Shown here piece after piece: positions 53,457-63,868 of a stretch of 64,000 nt of DNA; the stretch's first letter is position 1, and each line of letters begins with the position of its first letter. Position numbers and translations under genes: made by a program. The stretch lies in assembly GCF_022063185.1 (NCBI RefSeq), contig NZ_CP091913.1, forward strand, positions 1,488,001 through 1,552,000, in the 5' to 3' direction. A model generated the notes under the pieces. The model searched no databases, was not told the DNA's origin, and saw nothing but the letters and a program-made list of their open reading frames with translations. Source of the DNA: Nostoc sp. UHCC 0870 (GTDB lineage: Bacteria > Cyanobacteriota > Cyanobacteriia > Cyanobacteriales > Nostocaceae).

Positions 53457-53906
53457 GTGATTACCATTTCCCTTCGTCCAGTTGGACGTTATTGGGGCAC
53501 ACTTAGTTTCGCCTCAACGCTTTACCTTTGTCCTATTTTAGATTTACTGCTGGCGGAAATACCCTCCAGATTACAAGCCGAACTGCGGCTAGGACTCCAA
53601 GAAGCCCTAGTTAATGCAGCTAAACATGGCAATAATCTTGATCCTAGTAAAAAAGTTGTAGTCCGGTTTTCTCTAATAGATAATCAGTATTGGTGGGTGA
53701 TATCAGACCAAGGCCAAGGCTTTCATCCCACGACTACCGACAATGAAGACCCAACAGATTATTTACCATCTGATGAGTCAGAAAATGGCAGAGGTATGTG
53801 TCTCCTACACCAAATTTTTGATCAAGTAGAGTGGAATCGCAAAGGTACAGAATTAAGACTATGTAAACAAATGGAAAACCGCCCCCGTCTGTCTTTGAGG
53901 CGGTAA
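53457..53906 (+). CDS. RsbW-like anti-sigma factor / GHKL ATPase
   Basis: This 149-residue protein is a stand-alone histidine-kinase-type ATPase domain. The N box (EALVNAAKHGNN), G1 box (DQGQGF) and G2 box (NGRGM) are all present. Members phosphorylate anti-sigma antagonists or bind sigma factors in partner-switching networks. No partner gene (STAS or PP2C) is adjacent. It starts at a GTG. Its target is unknown. Confidence 0.88.
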   Translation: MITISLRPVGRYWGTLSFASTLYLCPILDLLLAEIPSRLQAELRLGLQEALVNAAKHGNNLDPSKKVVVRFSLIDNQYWWVISDQGQGFHPTTTDNEDPTDYLPSDESENGRGMCLLHQIFDQVEWNRKGTELRLCKQMENRPRLSLRR

Positions 53907-54036
53907 GCCGGGGGTTGGGGATTGGGGATTGGGGATTGGGTATTGGGAAAGAATTTCCCAGTACCTAGTATTGTCTTTAATTTTGAATTTTGAATTTTGA
54001 ATTTTGAATTTTGCATTGGAGCAAAGCGTAGCGGTA

Positions 54037-54318
54037 CTAGTCACCAGTCCCCTGTCCCTTATGTCCATGAGTCGGACAGGGAGGAGCGGAAAGGGAACGA
54101 TCTAACCAACCAACAGCTTGTTCTAGCCTAGCCAGAGCCTCTTGTGGTTCATTTTTGAGTAGAAATACCATAGCGGCGGCAATTTGTTCACTAGCGCGAG
54201 AATTGCGGTTAGACTTGAGGCGATGCCAATCGTTAGGAGAAATACTCAGCCTTTCCATGAGGGCTTGGGCTAATTCTAATTCGCTAAATTCATTGATTTG
54301 ATTGGTTTTAGATAGCAT
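54037..54318 (-). CDS. Small cyanobacterial protein (DUF6439-like)
   Basis: This helical protein of up to 93 residues reads ELELAQALMERLSISPNDWH and then ASEQIAAAMVFLLKN, EALARLEQAVGWLDRSLSAPPCPTHG. It resembles the DUF6439 family of cyanobacteria, which has no known function. The last residues (HKGQGTGD) come from flanking repeat DNA, so the C-terminus may have been extended. No membrane helix is present. Confidence 0.7.
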   Translation of the reverse strand: MLSKTNQINEFSELELAQALMERLSISPNDWHRLKSNRNSRASEQIAAAMVFLLKNEPQEALARLEQAVGWLDRSLSAPPCPTHGHKGQGTGD

Positions 54319-54399
54319 AATTGAGTGCTGAGTTATGAGTAATGAGTTTTAAGTCTCTAGATGGCAGACTTGTTTTTTATCTTAGTTTACTAGTTGTAC

Positions 54400-54762
54400 A
54401 TGAAGCCGCCTAAACAACCACATTCATCAGGGAAAAATCAAGAACCGGATTTTGAGCAGGAACTAGAAGAAGTCGAGCGATCGCTGATATTGTTAAAAGA
54501 ACGTTATGCTCAAGTAGACAGCGATCGCACCCAACAGGCACAATGGCAACAACGCCGGGACGAATTGCAGGAAAATAAATATAAAACACCAGAAATCAAA
54601 GCAGAGTTACGGCACATCAAACAACAGTTAGAAGTGCTAGAACTAAACTTAGAAAGCCAGTTATTTTCTTGGCGTAGTCTCAAGAAACCTTTCTGGCAAG
54701 CTGTCCGCTTTGGTGGAATGGGCGTTATTATAGGCTGGATATTAAAGTCCTGTGCTGGGTAA
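54400..54762 (+). CDS. Coiled-coil protein with C-terminal membrane anchor
   Basis: This 120-residue protein starts at the ATG at 54400 ([12 protein letters not shown]). A long charged helix runs from about 18 to 88 ([38 protein letters not shown]). A hydrophobic segment closes the protein ([15 protein letters not shown]). This suggests a tail-anchored coiled-coil protein. It lies just two bases before the asnS start, so it is probably co-transcribed with it. No family was recognised. Confidence 0.72.
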   Translation: MKPPKQPHSSGKNQEPDFEQELEEVERSLILLKERYAQVDSDRTQQAQWQQRRDELQENKYKTPEIKAELRHIKQQLEVLELNLESQLFSWRSLKKPFWQAVRFGGMGVIIGWILKSCAG

Positions 54763-54764
54763 AT

Positions 54765-56156
54765 ATGGTAAATCAAAGGATTGCAGAAATACTGCGAAGT
54801 GGTCAACCTGATGAGTCTCTTGTAGTTCAAGCCTGGGTAAGAACGAAGCGCGACTTGAAGGGGTTTGCGTTTATTGAGGTGAATGACGGCTCATCATTAG
54901 CTAATTTGCAAGTTGTCATCAATCAGGATTTGCCAGACTACGAAGCAATTTTAAAACAACTAAATACAGGTGCGTCAGTTGAGGTTAATGGCGTGCTGGT
55001 GGCTTCCCAAGGAAAAGGACAGCGTATTGAATTGAAAGCCGAGACAGTGAAAGTCTACGGTGAAGCTGATCCCGAAACCTACCCATTGCAAAAGAAACGC
55101 CACTCTTTTGAATTTTTACGCAATATTGGACACTTGCGATCGCGCACCAATTCTTTTGGTGCAGTTTTCCGTGTTCGTAATGCTTGTTCTACAGCCATTC
55201 ACCAATTTTTCCAAGAAAGAGGCTTTTTATGGGTACACACCCCCATTATTACCGCTAGCGATTGCGAAGGCGCGGGGGAACTATTTAGTGTCACCAATCT
55301 GGATTTAAAGAATATACCCCGCACAGAAAACCAAGCAGTTGATTACAGCCAAGACTTTTTTGCTAAACCCACCTACTTAACAGTTAGTGGACAACTAGAA
55401 GCCGAAGTCATGGCGATGGCGTTTAGCAACGTCTACACCTTCGGCCCTACCTTCCGTGCAGAAAACTCCAACACCTCCCGCCACTTGGCAGAATTCTGGA
55501 TGGTTGAGCCAGAAATGGCTTTTTGTGACTTAGAAGGCGATATGGATTTGGCTGAGGCTTTTCTCCAGCATATTTTTAGCTATGTATTGGAAAAATGCCC
55601 AGAAGACATGGAATTTTTCAATCAACGCATTGATAATACCGTCTTAGCAACAGCCGAAAATATTATTCACAATCAATTTGAGCGACTAACTTACACAGAT
55701 GCGATCAAACTGCTAGAAAAAGCTGATGTTAAGTTTGACTATCCTGTAAGTTGGGGCTTAGATTTACAATCAGAACACGAACGTTATTTAGCTGAACAAT
55801 TGTTCAAAAAACCAGTCATTGTCACCGACTACCCAGCGCAAATTAAAGCCTTCTATATGCGCTTAAATGACGATGAAAAAACCGTCCGCGCAATGGATAT
55901 CCTTGCACCAAAAATTGGTGAAATTATTGGCGGTTCACAAAGAGAAGAACGCCTGGATGTTCTAGAACGCCGTATAGTAGCGCAAGGTATGCAGCCGGAA
56001 GACTTGTGGTGGTATGTAGATTTACGCCGTTACGGTACTGTTCCTCACGCTGGTTTTGGCTTAGGTTTTGAACGACTCGTACAATTTATGACAGGTATGG
56101 GTAATATTCGGGATGTGATTCCCTTCCCTCGTACACCACAAAACGCCGAGTTTTAG
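54765..56156 (+). CDS. asnS: Asparaginyl-tRNA synthetase
   Basis: AsnS is a class IIb synthetase charging tRNA-Asn. The 463-residue protein has an OB-fold anticodon-binding domain first ([20 protein letters not shown]). The class II core follows: motif 1 region [16 protein letters not shown], motif 2 [19 protein letters not shown] and motif 3 [15 protein letters not shown]. The VEPEMAF segment is typical of AsnRS rather than AspRS. The start is two bases after the preceding gene. Confidence 0.98.
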   Translation: MVNQRIAEILRSGQPDESLVVQAWVRTKRDLKGFAFIEVNDGSSLANLQVVINQDLPDYEAILKQLNTGASVEVNGVLVASQGKGQRIELKAETVKVYGEADPETYPLQKKRHSFEFLRNIGHLRSRTNSFGAVFRVRNACSTAIHQFFQERGFLWVHTPIITASDCEGAGELFSVTNLDLKNIPRTENQAVDYSQDFFAKPTYLTVSGQLEAEVMAMAFSNVYTFGPTFRAENSNTSRHLAEFWMVEPEMAFCDLEGDMDLAEAFLQHIFSYVLEKCPEDMEFFNQRIDNTVLATAENIIHNQFERLTYTDAIKLLEKADVKFDYPVSWGLDLQSEHERYLAEQLFKKPVIVTDYPAQIKAFYMRLNDDEKTVRAMDILAPKIGEIIGGSQREERLDVLERRIVAQGMQPEDLWWYVDLRRYGTVPHAGFGLGFERLVQFMTGMGNIRDVIPFPRTPQNAEF

Positions 56157-56188
56157 TACCAATATCAATTTCTAGAATTAGACAAACA

Positions 56189-56215
56189 AAACCCGCTTTG
56201 GCGGGTTTTATTGTT
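56189..56215. terminator. Bidirectional terminator between asnS and an Rpn gene
   Basis: A perfect 8-bp stem aaacccgc/gcgggttt with a tttg loop is followed by tattgttt. It lies between two convergent genes. Confidence 0.88.
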
Positions 56216-56218
56216 TAG

Positions 56219-57010
56219 TTAAATTTCAGATTCTGAAATCTCTTTTTGTAAAGCCTGAACTTGCTCAAGAGATAATTCAGTCACTTGAGAAATTTGTTCT
56301 AAACTCATACCAATTCCCAGCAAATTTAAAGCCAACTTTCTTGTTGTTTCGGCTTTACCTTCAGCTTTACCTTCAGCTTTACCTTCTTGGAGAATTTCTT
56401 GATAAATGACTGATTCGCGCATCATCTCACTCCTTAAAATTCTGCTAATTACATCTTTCTTTAAGACAATACCTGCTAATATCGCACTGGCGGCTGCTAT
56501 ATTTCTTTGTAACGGTTGTTCTGTAATTGTTTCAACCGCTTTTGCTACTTGAGTTAATACTATTGTAGGATCTTTTGTCTGACTCAGGACGGCAAAGGGT
56601 AATAAACCGGGAACACTCATAAACCTATCTGTGGGTTCTTCCCATAGGCGTATTACTTCAAACTCATGGTAAGTTTTCTCTAATCTAAAACGGTTTTGAT
56701 TAATTAATGGTGAAGCTGTTTTTCTCAAATAGATGACGACTTGACGCATTTGTTTTTTAGGAAAGCGTCGATACACCCTCACCCGATAATCTAACATCCG
56801 AAAAGGCATATCTTCGTCTGTGTCGGTTTGAAATTCGGTATGTAGAACTAAGTCATTTGATTGTAATAATATTAACGAGTCAGCGCGAATAGGTTCGTTT
56901 GATAATTCTGTAGGGCTAAGTTCTGTTAATCTAATGGGTGAACCTAGTAACCATGTTGCTAAGTCGTCTTTAAAGTTTTCAGCAATAAATTTACAAATGT
57001 TGTCATACAT
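56219..57010 (-). CDS. Rpn-family recombination-promoting nuclease / putative transposase
   Basis: This 263-residue protein is of the Rpn (PD-(D/E)XK nuclease) family common in cyanobacteria. The N-terminal nuclease part has ENFKDDLATWLLGSP, LILLQSNDLVLHTEFQTDTD and RMLDYRVRVYRRF; the H-T-E-x-Q motif is the active site. The C-terminal part has three copies of GKAE and a helical tail. In other bacteria Rpn proteins cut DNA non-specifically and act with phage or transposon functions. It is convergent with asnS. Confidence 0.87.
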   Translation of the reverse strand: MYDNICKFIAENFKDDLATWLLGSPIRLTELSPTELSNEPIRADSLILLQSNDLVLHTEFQTDTDEDMPFRMLDYRVRVYRRFPKKQMRQVVIYLRKTASPLINQNRFRLEKTYHEFEVIRLWEEPTDRFMSVPGLLPFAVLSQTKDPTIVLTQVAKAVETITEQPLQRNIAAASAILAGIVLKKDVISRILRSEMMRESVIYQEILQEGKAEGKAEGKAETTRKLALNLLGIGMSLEQISQVTELSLEQVQALQKEISESEI

Positions 57011-57204
57011 AAGAAAGTTATCTAACTAGAATCATTTATTGGGGAAGATTCCAATTTTTAAAATACAACACAGATAACTCTAATGAACCCTCCGCACCCC
57101 TTGATAGTACCCTAATTCCGACGTGGATAAGCACAAAATAAGTGAAGATTGGCGACCACAAGTTTTCACCAATCTTCCCCTAAACTATAGGACTTAATAA
57201 TTTA

Positions 57205-57262
57205 AGCTATCAGCTGTCAGCAGTCAGTTAATTGTAAAGCTGACGGCTGAAGGCTGATAGCT
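57205..57262. repeat. Palindromic repeat after the response-regulator gene
   Basis: An imperfect inverted repeat, agctatcagctgtcag with ctgacggctg-aggctgatagct, ends just before the stop codon of the regulator gene. It is a common cyanobacterial repeat and may also act as a terminator. Confidence 0.7.
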
Positions 57263-57264
57263 AT

Positions 57265-57945
57265 TTACGCCATTTGATTTTCAATCGCCCACCGCGCTAA
57301 TTCAGTGCGGTTGTGGAGATTGGTTTTGCCCAACATATTAGAAACGTGGCTTTCAACGGTACGCTGACTAACATTTAATTCTTCAGCGATTTCTCGGTTA
57401 GCTAGACCCCTAGCTACAAACTGCACTACCTTCAGTTCAGTTGGAGTTAATTGCACATCAAAAGGAACTTGGATACGAGAACCGTTTTCTCCTCCTTTAG
57501 TTTGGTGTTCCTTCCAACGGATAGTTTGCTTCAGGGAAGATTCTACCTGCGCTACGAGTTCTTCTGGTTCAAAAGGCTTGACCATATAGACATCTGCGCC
57601 TTTGTTGAGACCTTTAACTCGGTCTGCACTTTGTCCTTTGGCCGACAGGAAAAGGACAGGAATCCAACTGGTGCGTTCGTTTTGCCGGACTTGTTCTACA
57701 AAGGTATATCCATCCATTTCCGGCATCATCACGTCACAGATAATCATGTCTGGAACATCATGTTCGAGAATCTCTAAAGCTTCTCGGCCATTTTCTGCGG
57801 TGATGACTTCATATCCTCTGAATTCCAGATAGTCCTTCACCAGCAAGATGAGGTTAGGGTCGTCATCAATAAGTAGAAGTCGTTTGTGATCTTTCATGCT
57901 GGGCTCTTTCATAGCAGTGGCACTTGTCGCGCTTCGATCCATCAA
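57265..57945 (-). CDS. NarL/LuxR-type response regulator (Rre1/Ycf29-like)
   Basis: This 226-residue two-domain regulator has a receiver domain (LLLIDDDPN; phospho-Asp in MIICDVMMPEMDGY; Lys in YMVKPFEPEEL) and a LuxR-type helix-turn-helix (LTPTELKVVQFVARGLANREIAEELN split across residues about 165-195, then VSQRTVESHVSNML). It resembles the cyanobacterial Rre1/Ycf29 group, which takes part in stress responses including chaperone genes. It lies 1.1 kb from groES, divergently. The true start may be the internal ATG at 57912 or 57897. Confidence 0.88.
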   Translation of the reverse strand: MMDRSATSATAMKEPSMKDHKRLLLIDDDPNLILLVKDYLEFRGYEVITAENGREALEILEHDVPDMIICDVMMPEMDGYTFVEQVRQNERTSWIPVLFLSAKGQSADRVKGLNKGADVYMVKPFEPEELVAQVESSLKQTIRWKEHQTKGGENGSRIQVPFDVQLTPTELKVVQFVARGLANREIAEELNVSQRTVESHVSNMLGKTNLHNRTELARWAIENQMA

Positions 57946-58257
57946 GGTCTTGAATGGTTATCCTTATATGGTGGATTGTTGAGATGTTGTCATTTTTCCC
58001 ACTTAACTTACCCTTGCTTAACTTGAAGTCTCACAATTAGTTTCCACTTTCTGTAAGACTGCTAGCTCATTGGCAATATTCCAGTAAGGATACGTAGAGC
58101 AGTAGTATTTATAATGCGCTATTATATATCCCTTTGAAAGTGGCGGGTGAAAAAACACTGATTAAATAATAATCTTTCTAGTTCACACTAGTTCACTCAG
58201 TAAGTGTTGGCTTATGATGATCCTAGCTGTCAAACAACCCGCACTTCCATTGGCTTA

Positions 58258-58529
58258 CTACTCTACAATACCCTGCCGATGTTCAGCCTTAATCTTAAGA
58301 TGTTTACAAGTAAGTAGGGGAGTTGTTGGCAAAGGATGGGTTAAAAACGCATATTCTTTCACCACCATTATGCCTATCAAGTGTTCTTGGACGATCCGCT
58401 CAATAACCTCCGGGTTTGCTTGGCGATACCAGACACTATCCGGGTAGACAACTATTATCTATCTAGAACAACAAACTCGCAAGTAAAAACTTGTATTTTG
58501 TTGCACCAGGTCACTGTATTGTTACTCAT
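58258..58529 (-). pseudogene. Remnant of a (2Fe-2S) ferredoxin-like gene
   Basis: From the ATG at 58529 the reverse strand reads MSNNTVTWCNKIQVFTCEFV and stops soon after. In another frame 58258-58458 reads VVYPDSVWYRQANPEVIERI followed by VQEHLIG and EYAFLTHPLP. The second part matches the C-terminus of thioredoxin-fold 2Fe-2S ferredoxin-domain proteins. The middle, including most of the cluster cysteines, is missing and the frames no longer join. It lies between the response regulator and groES. Confidence 0.75.
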
Positions 58530-58689
58530 CGAGTGTCTCTCTGATTACTGTTCTATACTAATTTCCCCACTTTGCAAATAAAGTTGACCATATAAAAATA
58601 TTCGTAACTTATGGAAAAGAACCTGAAAAATACTAATAATTAAGGATTTATACTTACGCAATGAACCCGAAGTGTATATACGAGGACTG

Positions 58690-58820
58690 ATAATTTGTAA
58701 TTTGTAATTCGTAATTCGTAATTCGTAATTCGTAATGGACTAACGTCCCGCTACGCTCTAAGCGCAGCTATGCCGCAGGCTTTACGTAATGGACTAACGT
58801 CCCGCTCCGCTAACGTAATT
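58690..58820. repeat. Composite dispersed repeat with attcgta units
   Basis: Tandem attcgta heptamers are followed by ggactaacgtcccgctacgc and gcgcagctatgccgcaggctttacg modules. It is the inverse arrangement of the repeat at 5569-5656 and is non-coding. Confidence 0.8.
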
Positions 58821-58850
58821 GGGCATTTAGGGATAGGAAATATAATCTAC

Positions 58851-58950
58851 CCTATCACCTATCACCTATCACCTATCACCTATCACCTATCACCTATCAC
58901 CTATCACCTATCACCTGTCACCTGTCACCTGTCACCTATCACCTGTCACC
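58851..58950. repeat. STRR heptamer array (ctatcac)
   Basis: About 14 tandem copies of ctatcac, with later ctgtcac variants, lie 115 bp before groES. It is one of the longest STRR arrays in the window. Confidence 0.93.
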
Positions 58951-59019
58951 TCCTCCCCTACCTAGTTCGGAAACCCGTACACCTGAAAACATTGCCATTG
59001 GGGGGTATTTTTCGATAGA

Positions 59020-59046
59020 TTAGCACTCAGGAGTTGAGAGTGCTAA
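59020..59046 (+). promoter_or_regulatory. CIRCE operator of groESL
   Basis: The perfect inverted repeat ttagcactc-N9-gagtgctaa lies 20 bp before the groES ATG. It is the binding site of the heat-shock repressor HrcA, so groES-groEL should be derepressed by heat. Confidence 0.96.
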
Positions 59047-59065
59047 CTCTGGAGAAATAAAAAAT

Positions 59066-59377
59066 ATGGCAGCTGTATCTCTAAGTGTATCCACAGTAAA
59101 ACCTTTAGGCGATCGCGTTTTCGTAAAAGTGAGCGCGTCTGAAGAAAAAACCGCAGGTGGTCTTTATTTACCCGACACCGCGAAAGAAAAGCCCCAAGTA
59201 GGTGAAGTAGTCGCCCTTGGACCTGGCAAGCGTAATGACGACGGTAGCCGTCAAGAATTGGAAGTAACAGTTGGCGATAAAGTGCTGTACTCCAAGTACG
59301 CTGGCACAGATGTCAAGCTCGGAACTGAAGAATACGTACTGCTTTCCGAAAAAGACATTTTAGCAGTCGTGAACTAA
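59066..59377 (+). CDS. groES: Co-chaperonin GroES
   Basis: GroES is the seven-subunit lid of the GroEL folding chamber. The 103-residue protein has the mobile loop ([14 protein letters not shown]), the PLGDRVFVK start and the [22 protein letters not shown] end. GGAGAAA upstream of the ATG serves as ribosome site. It is the first gene of the groES-groEL operon under CIRCE control. Confidence 0.98.
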   Translation: MAAVSLSVSTVKPLGDRVFVKVSASEEKTAGGLYLPDTAKEKPQVGEVVALGPGKRNDDGSRQELEVTVGDKVLYSKYAGTDVKLGTEEYVLLSEKDILAVVN

Positions 59378-59463
59378 TTGGGAATGGCGCATAGGTCATA
59401 AGAATCAAAACCAATGTCCAATGCCCAACCTCCAATCAATTATTCCAGACCAATTTGACATAA

Positions 59464-61119
<1,656 letters not shown>

Positions 61120-61148
61120 TATTCTGTAGTCACATAAGTTTAAAAAAT

Positions 61149-61181
61149 AGCTGCTTCCTTTGTGGAGGCGGCTGTTTTTTT
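61149..61181 (+). terminator. Terminator of groESL
   Basis: The stem agctgcttcc/ggaggcggct (with G-T pairs) and a tttgt loop are followed by gttttttt. It lies 30 bp after groEL. Confidence 0.85.
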
Positions 61182-61390
61182 GTTTTGAACTAGCTTTAAA
61201 CCCTAAGTATTTTGTCTACTCAACAATTGAGCCTAAGTATACTGAACAAGAATAAACCCGGATTCCTATATCACTATTTTAGATAGAGCGCGATCCAACC
61301 TTTAAAAGTAATGTTGATGAATCTTTTAATGGTTAAAGTTTCGCGCAAGTATAAAAATAATCTTAATTATTTAAGTTCATTTTTATACAA

Positions 61391-62110
61391 ATGCTAAACT
61401 CGCGCAAAATAAGTCAACTACAAGGCCTTATGACATATCATCCTATAGCTAATCACATTTACAAATTATTAATTCAGGAGCAAGTTATTCATAGCGAAGG
61501 AAAAATAATTTTTAATTTCCTTAACACATCTATAGAGATTAATGATAAAAGTGCTTTTGGTTATTTATTTCAAGAATGGTTAGCTGAGTGGATGAGACAA
61601 AAAGAAATTAAATTTAGAACAACATTAAATACGCAAGAATTTCCTGATTTTCTGCTTGAGCAAGATGATAATAATATTGGTTTATTAGAAATAAAAACAT
61701 TTGATTACCACGCGTCAGCTAATTTTGACGTAGCGAATTTTAGAGCGTATTGTCGTTCCTTAAAAAAACAAGCTTATCGCTTAGACGCTGATTATTTAAT
61801 ATTTGCTTATGAATTTAAAAATTACAGATTCAAGATTCAAAATATTTGGTTAAAAAAGATTTGGGAAATTACAGGCAAATCAGATTATTATCCAGTTAAG
61901 TGCCAAGTAAAACAAAATGAAATAGTCAACATTAGACCTGTATTGTGGTATTCTTTGAGAGCTAAATACAAGCCTTTTAATTCTAGATTGCTTTTTGTAG
62001 AAGCATTGTATCAAAATCTTATGCAATATAAAAATACTAAAGATGATAGCGTTGATTGGTTAAAAGAAGTTAAAAATAACTATTTATTTCATACAGGAGC
62101 GCAAATATAA
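61391..62110 (+). CDS. NgoBV/NlaIV-type restriction endonuclease
   Basis: This 239-residue protein resembles the NgoBV family of type II restriction enzymes (specificity GGNNCC in characterised members). The region FPDFLLEQDDNNIGLLEIKT gives the PD...ExK nuclease pattern. A Tyr- and Lys-rich C-terminal half follows. The gene is very AT-rich compared with groEL next to it. It is convergent with a cytosine methyltransferase gene, which completes a restriction-modification pair. Confidence 0.82.
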   Translation: MLNSRKISQLQGLMTYHPIANHIYKLLIQEQVIHSEGKIIFNFLNTSIEINDKSAFGYLFQEWLAEWMRQKEIKFRTTLNTQEFPDFLLEQDDNNIGLLEIKTFDYHASANFDVANFRAYCRSLKKQAYRLDADYLIFAYEFKNYRFKIQNIWLKKIWEITGKSDYYPVKCQVKQNEIVNIRPVLWYSLRAKYKPFNSRLLFVEALYQNLMQYKNTKDDSVDWLKEVKNNYLFHTGAQI

Positions 62111-62179
62111 GCTAGACAAACTATTCAATTGTTTATTGCTTAAGATATAGTATATGCTCAAAACTAACCTGCGATTTTA

Positions 62180-63505
62180 CTAGCTTGCCGTTGTTAATTC
62201 ATACACTTGATTAGGTAATGAATTTAGCTTTTGTATAACTATTCTTTCACTAATTGCTTTAACAACGGGAACTACTATTGTATTTCCCAATAAATCAAAC
62301 GATTTATTAATAGGCAAATTTATCTGATAATCTTCAGGAAATCCAAATAATCTTAATCCTTCTCTAATAGTTAAACATCTTAATCCTTGACCATCAACTA
62401 CTGCCAATTTCTGCATATCAGTAGCCACTAAAGTTGGGGCAATATCATAAGGATTAAGAATTTCGTTAAGAGGAAAACTAAGTTTACCAACAACAATATT
62501 ATATCCTTTTTGTAAATCAATTCTATATTTTCTTTTTTTAACTTGTTTACCATCTTTATTTAGCACTTCCTGAATATCTTTAGGATGTTCATACTTTAAA
62601 TAACCTTTAGTAACTAAATCATCTAACATCGCTTTTAAATTTTTATTATTATAAAAAGTTGCAATTTCATCGAAGCTTAATGGTATGCCATCCATCCAAT
62701 GAATGCCTTTTTCAGCAGACCATTTTTTTCTTCTTCTTTGTTTAAGCAATAAATTTAATAATTCTTTTTGTTGGGAAGTAACTTTTCCTTTTAATTCTAA
62801 ATCCCAACTATGAATATTATCTTCTCCTCCTCTTTTATCTTTAATTGATTTACCATAAAGTGAATCAAGAGAATATTGCATTAATAACTTTTTAACAAAA
62901 TCTGTTTGTAAGGTGGGATATCCTGTTTCTAAAATATCCAATAAAATAGACTGTTCATTATTAACAAAATCTAAAGAAATTGGAATATTTTTTGAGCCAA
63001 CTATATAAATTCTTTTTCTATCTTGAGGAATTCCAAAATTTTTAGCATTTAAAACTTTCCAGGTTAATGTATAACCTAAATTCTCTAATTTTTTTAAAAT
63101 AGTTGCTAAAGTTCTACCATGATCATGCTTGACTAAACCTTCAACATTTTCTAATAAAAAACCAAAAGGTGATTTATCTTTTAAAATGCGTTCGATTTCA
63201 AAAAATAAAGTTCCTCTAGTATCTAAAAACCCTTGTTTTGTTCCAGCACTACTAAAAGGTTGACAAGGAAACCCAGCTAATAGAATATCAAAGTCAGGAA
63301 TTTGATGGCTATATATCTCAGTAATATCACCCCAGAGGTTATTTCCAGAAAAGTTTTCATGGTATACTCTAACTGCTGTAGGCTTAATTTCTGAAGTGAA
63401 AACACACTCACTTTGAATCCCCAAGGTTTTACAGGCTTGTTCTAAGCCCAATCGCATACCTCCAATACCTGCAAATAAATCAATAAACTTAATAGTAGTA
63501 GACAT
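62180..63505 (-). CDS. DNA (cytosine-5) methyltransferase
   Basis: This 441-residue m5C methyltransferase contains motif I (DLFAGIGGMRLGLEQA), motif IV with the catalytic Pro-Cys (GFPCQPFSSAG), motif VI (ENVEG), motif VIII (QDRKRIYIVG), motif IX (LTIREGLRLFGFPEDY) and motif X (LLGNTIVVPVV). The long stretch between VIII and IX is the target-recognition domain. With the neighbouring nuclease it should protect GGNNCC-type sites; the specificity is inferred from the partner. The ATG at 63505 is preferred over a TTG two codons earlier. Strong AT bias suggests horizontal gain. Confidence 0.93.
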   Translation of the reverse strand: MSTTIKFIDLFAGIGGMRLGLEQACKTLGIQSECVFTSEIKPTAVRVYHENFSGNNLWGDITEIYSHQIPDFDILLAGFPCQPFSSAGTKQGFLDTRGTLFFEIERILKDKSPFGFLLENVEGLVKHDHGRTLATILKKLENLGYTLTWKVLNAKNFGIPQDRKRIYIVGSKNIPISLDFVNNEQSILLDILETGYPTLQTDFVKKLLMQYSLDSLYGKSIKDKRGGEDNIHSWDLELKGKVTSQQKELLNLLLKQRRRKKWSAEKGIHWMDGIPLSFDEIATFYNNKNLKAMLDDLVTKGYLKYEHPKDIQEVLNKDGKQVKKRKYRIDLQKGYNIVVGKLSFPLNEILNPYDIAPTLVATDMQKLAVVDGQGLRCLTIREGLRLFGFPEDYQINLPINKSFDLLGNTIVVPVVKAISERIVIQKLNSLPNQVYELTTAS

Positions 63506-63560
63506 TAGCAATTAATTGTTATTGGTATAAAGTAAATAATATATTATCACAATATATTAC

Positions 63561-63690
63561 TCAATGAATTGAACCAGTATGCAAAGACTGTGCTTCCATT
63601 AAGTGATATGTCGCATCACGAGCAATTTATAAAGTTTCACCTAATGTTTGTCCTTGAGTCAATAAACCTTAAAGCTGATCAGATGTTGTT
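63561..63690 (-). pseudogene. HicB-like antitoxin remnant
   Basis: One reverse frame reads GLLTQGQTLGETL, a stop, then IARDATYHLMEAQSL and a final stop. The pattern TQG-x-T-x2-E...A-x3-A...E is typical of HicB-type antitoxins. Two in-frame stops and lack of a start show it is decayed. No hicA was seen beside it. Confidence 0.55.
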
Positions 63691-63868
63691 AAATACCTTC
63701 TGTTAGTCTTTATATGTGAATATTAATTACTCTTTATGTTGGTGTGTGTAAGTATAACTTATCAGGAAATCAATTAACATTATATCGCTGTTTTCAACAA
63801 ATTTATCGCACTGTTGAAAATAACAAAAGTAGCTGTTTTTATACAGCTACTTTATGACAAGTATTAAA

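Noticed and set aside
58214..58581. Plus-strand frames of 77 and 66 codons upstream of groES
   Set aside because: The opposite strand holds a recognisable ferredoxin-like relic, and the forward peptides show no family features.
58690..58950. Possible CRISPR array
   Set aside because: The repeats are contiguous heptamers without spacers, and no cas gene is present; these are STRRs.
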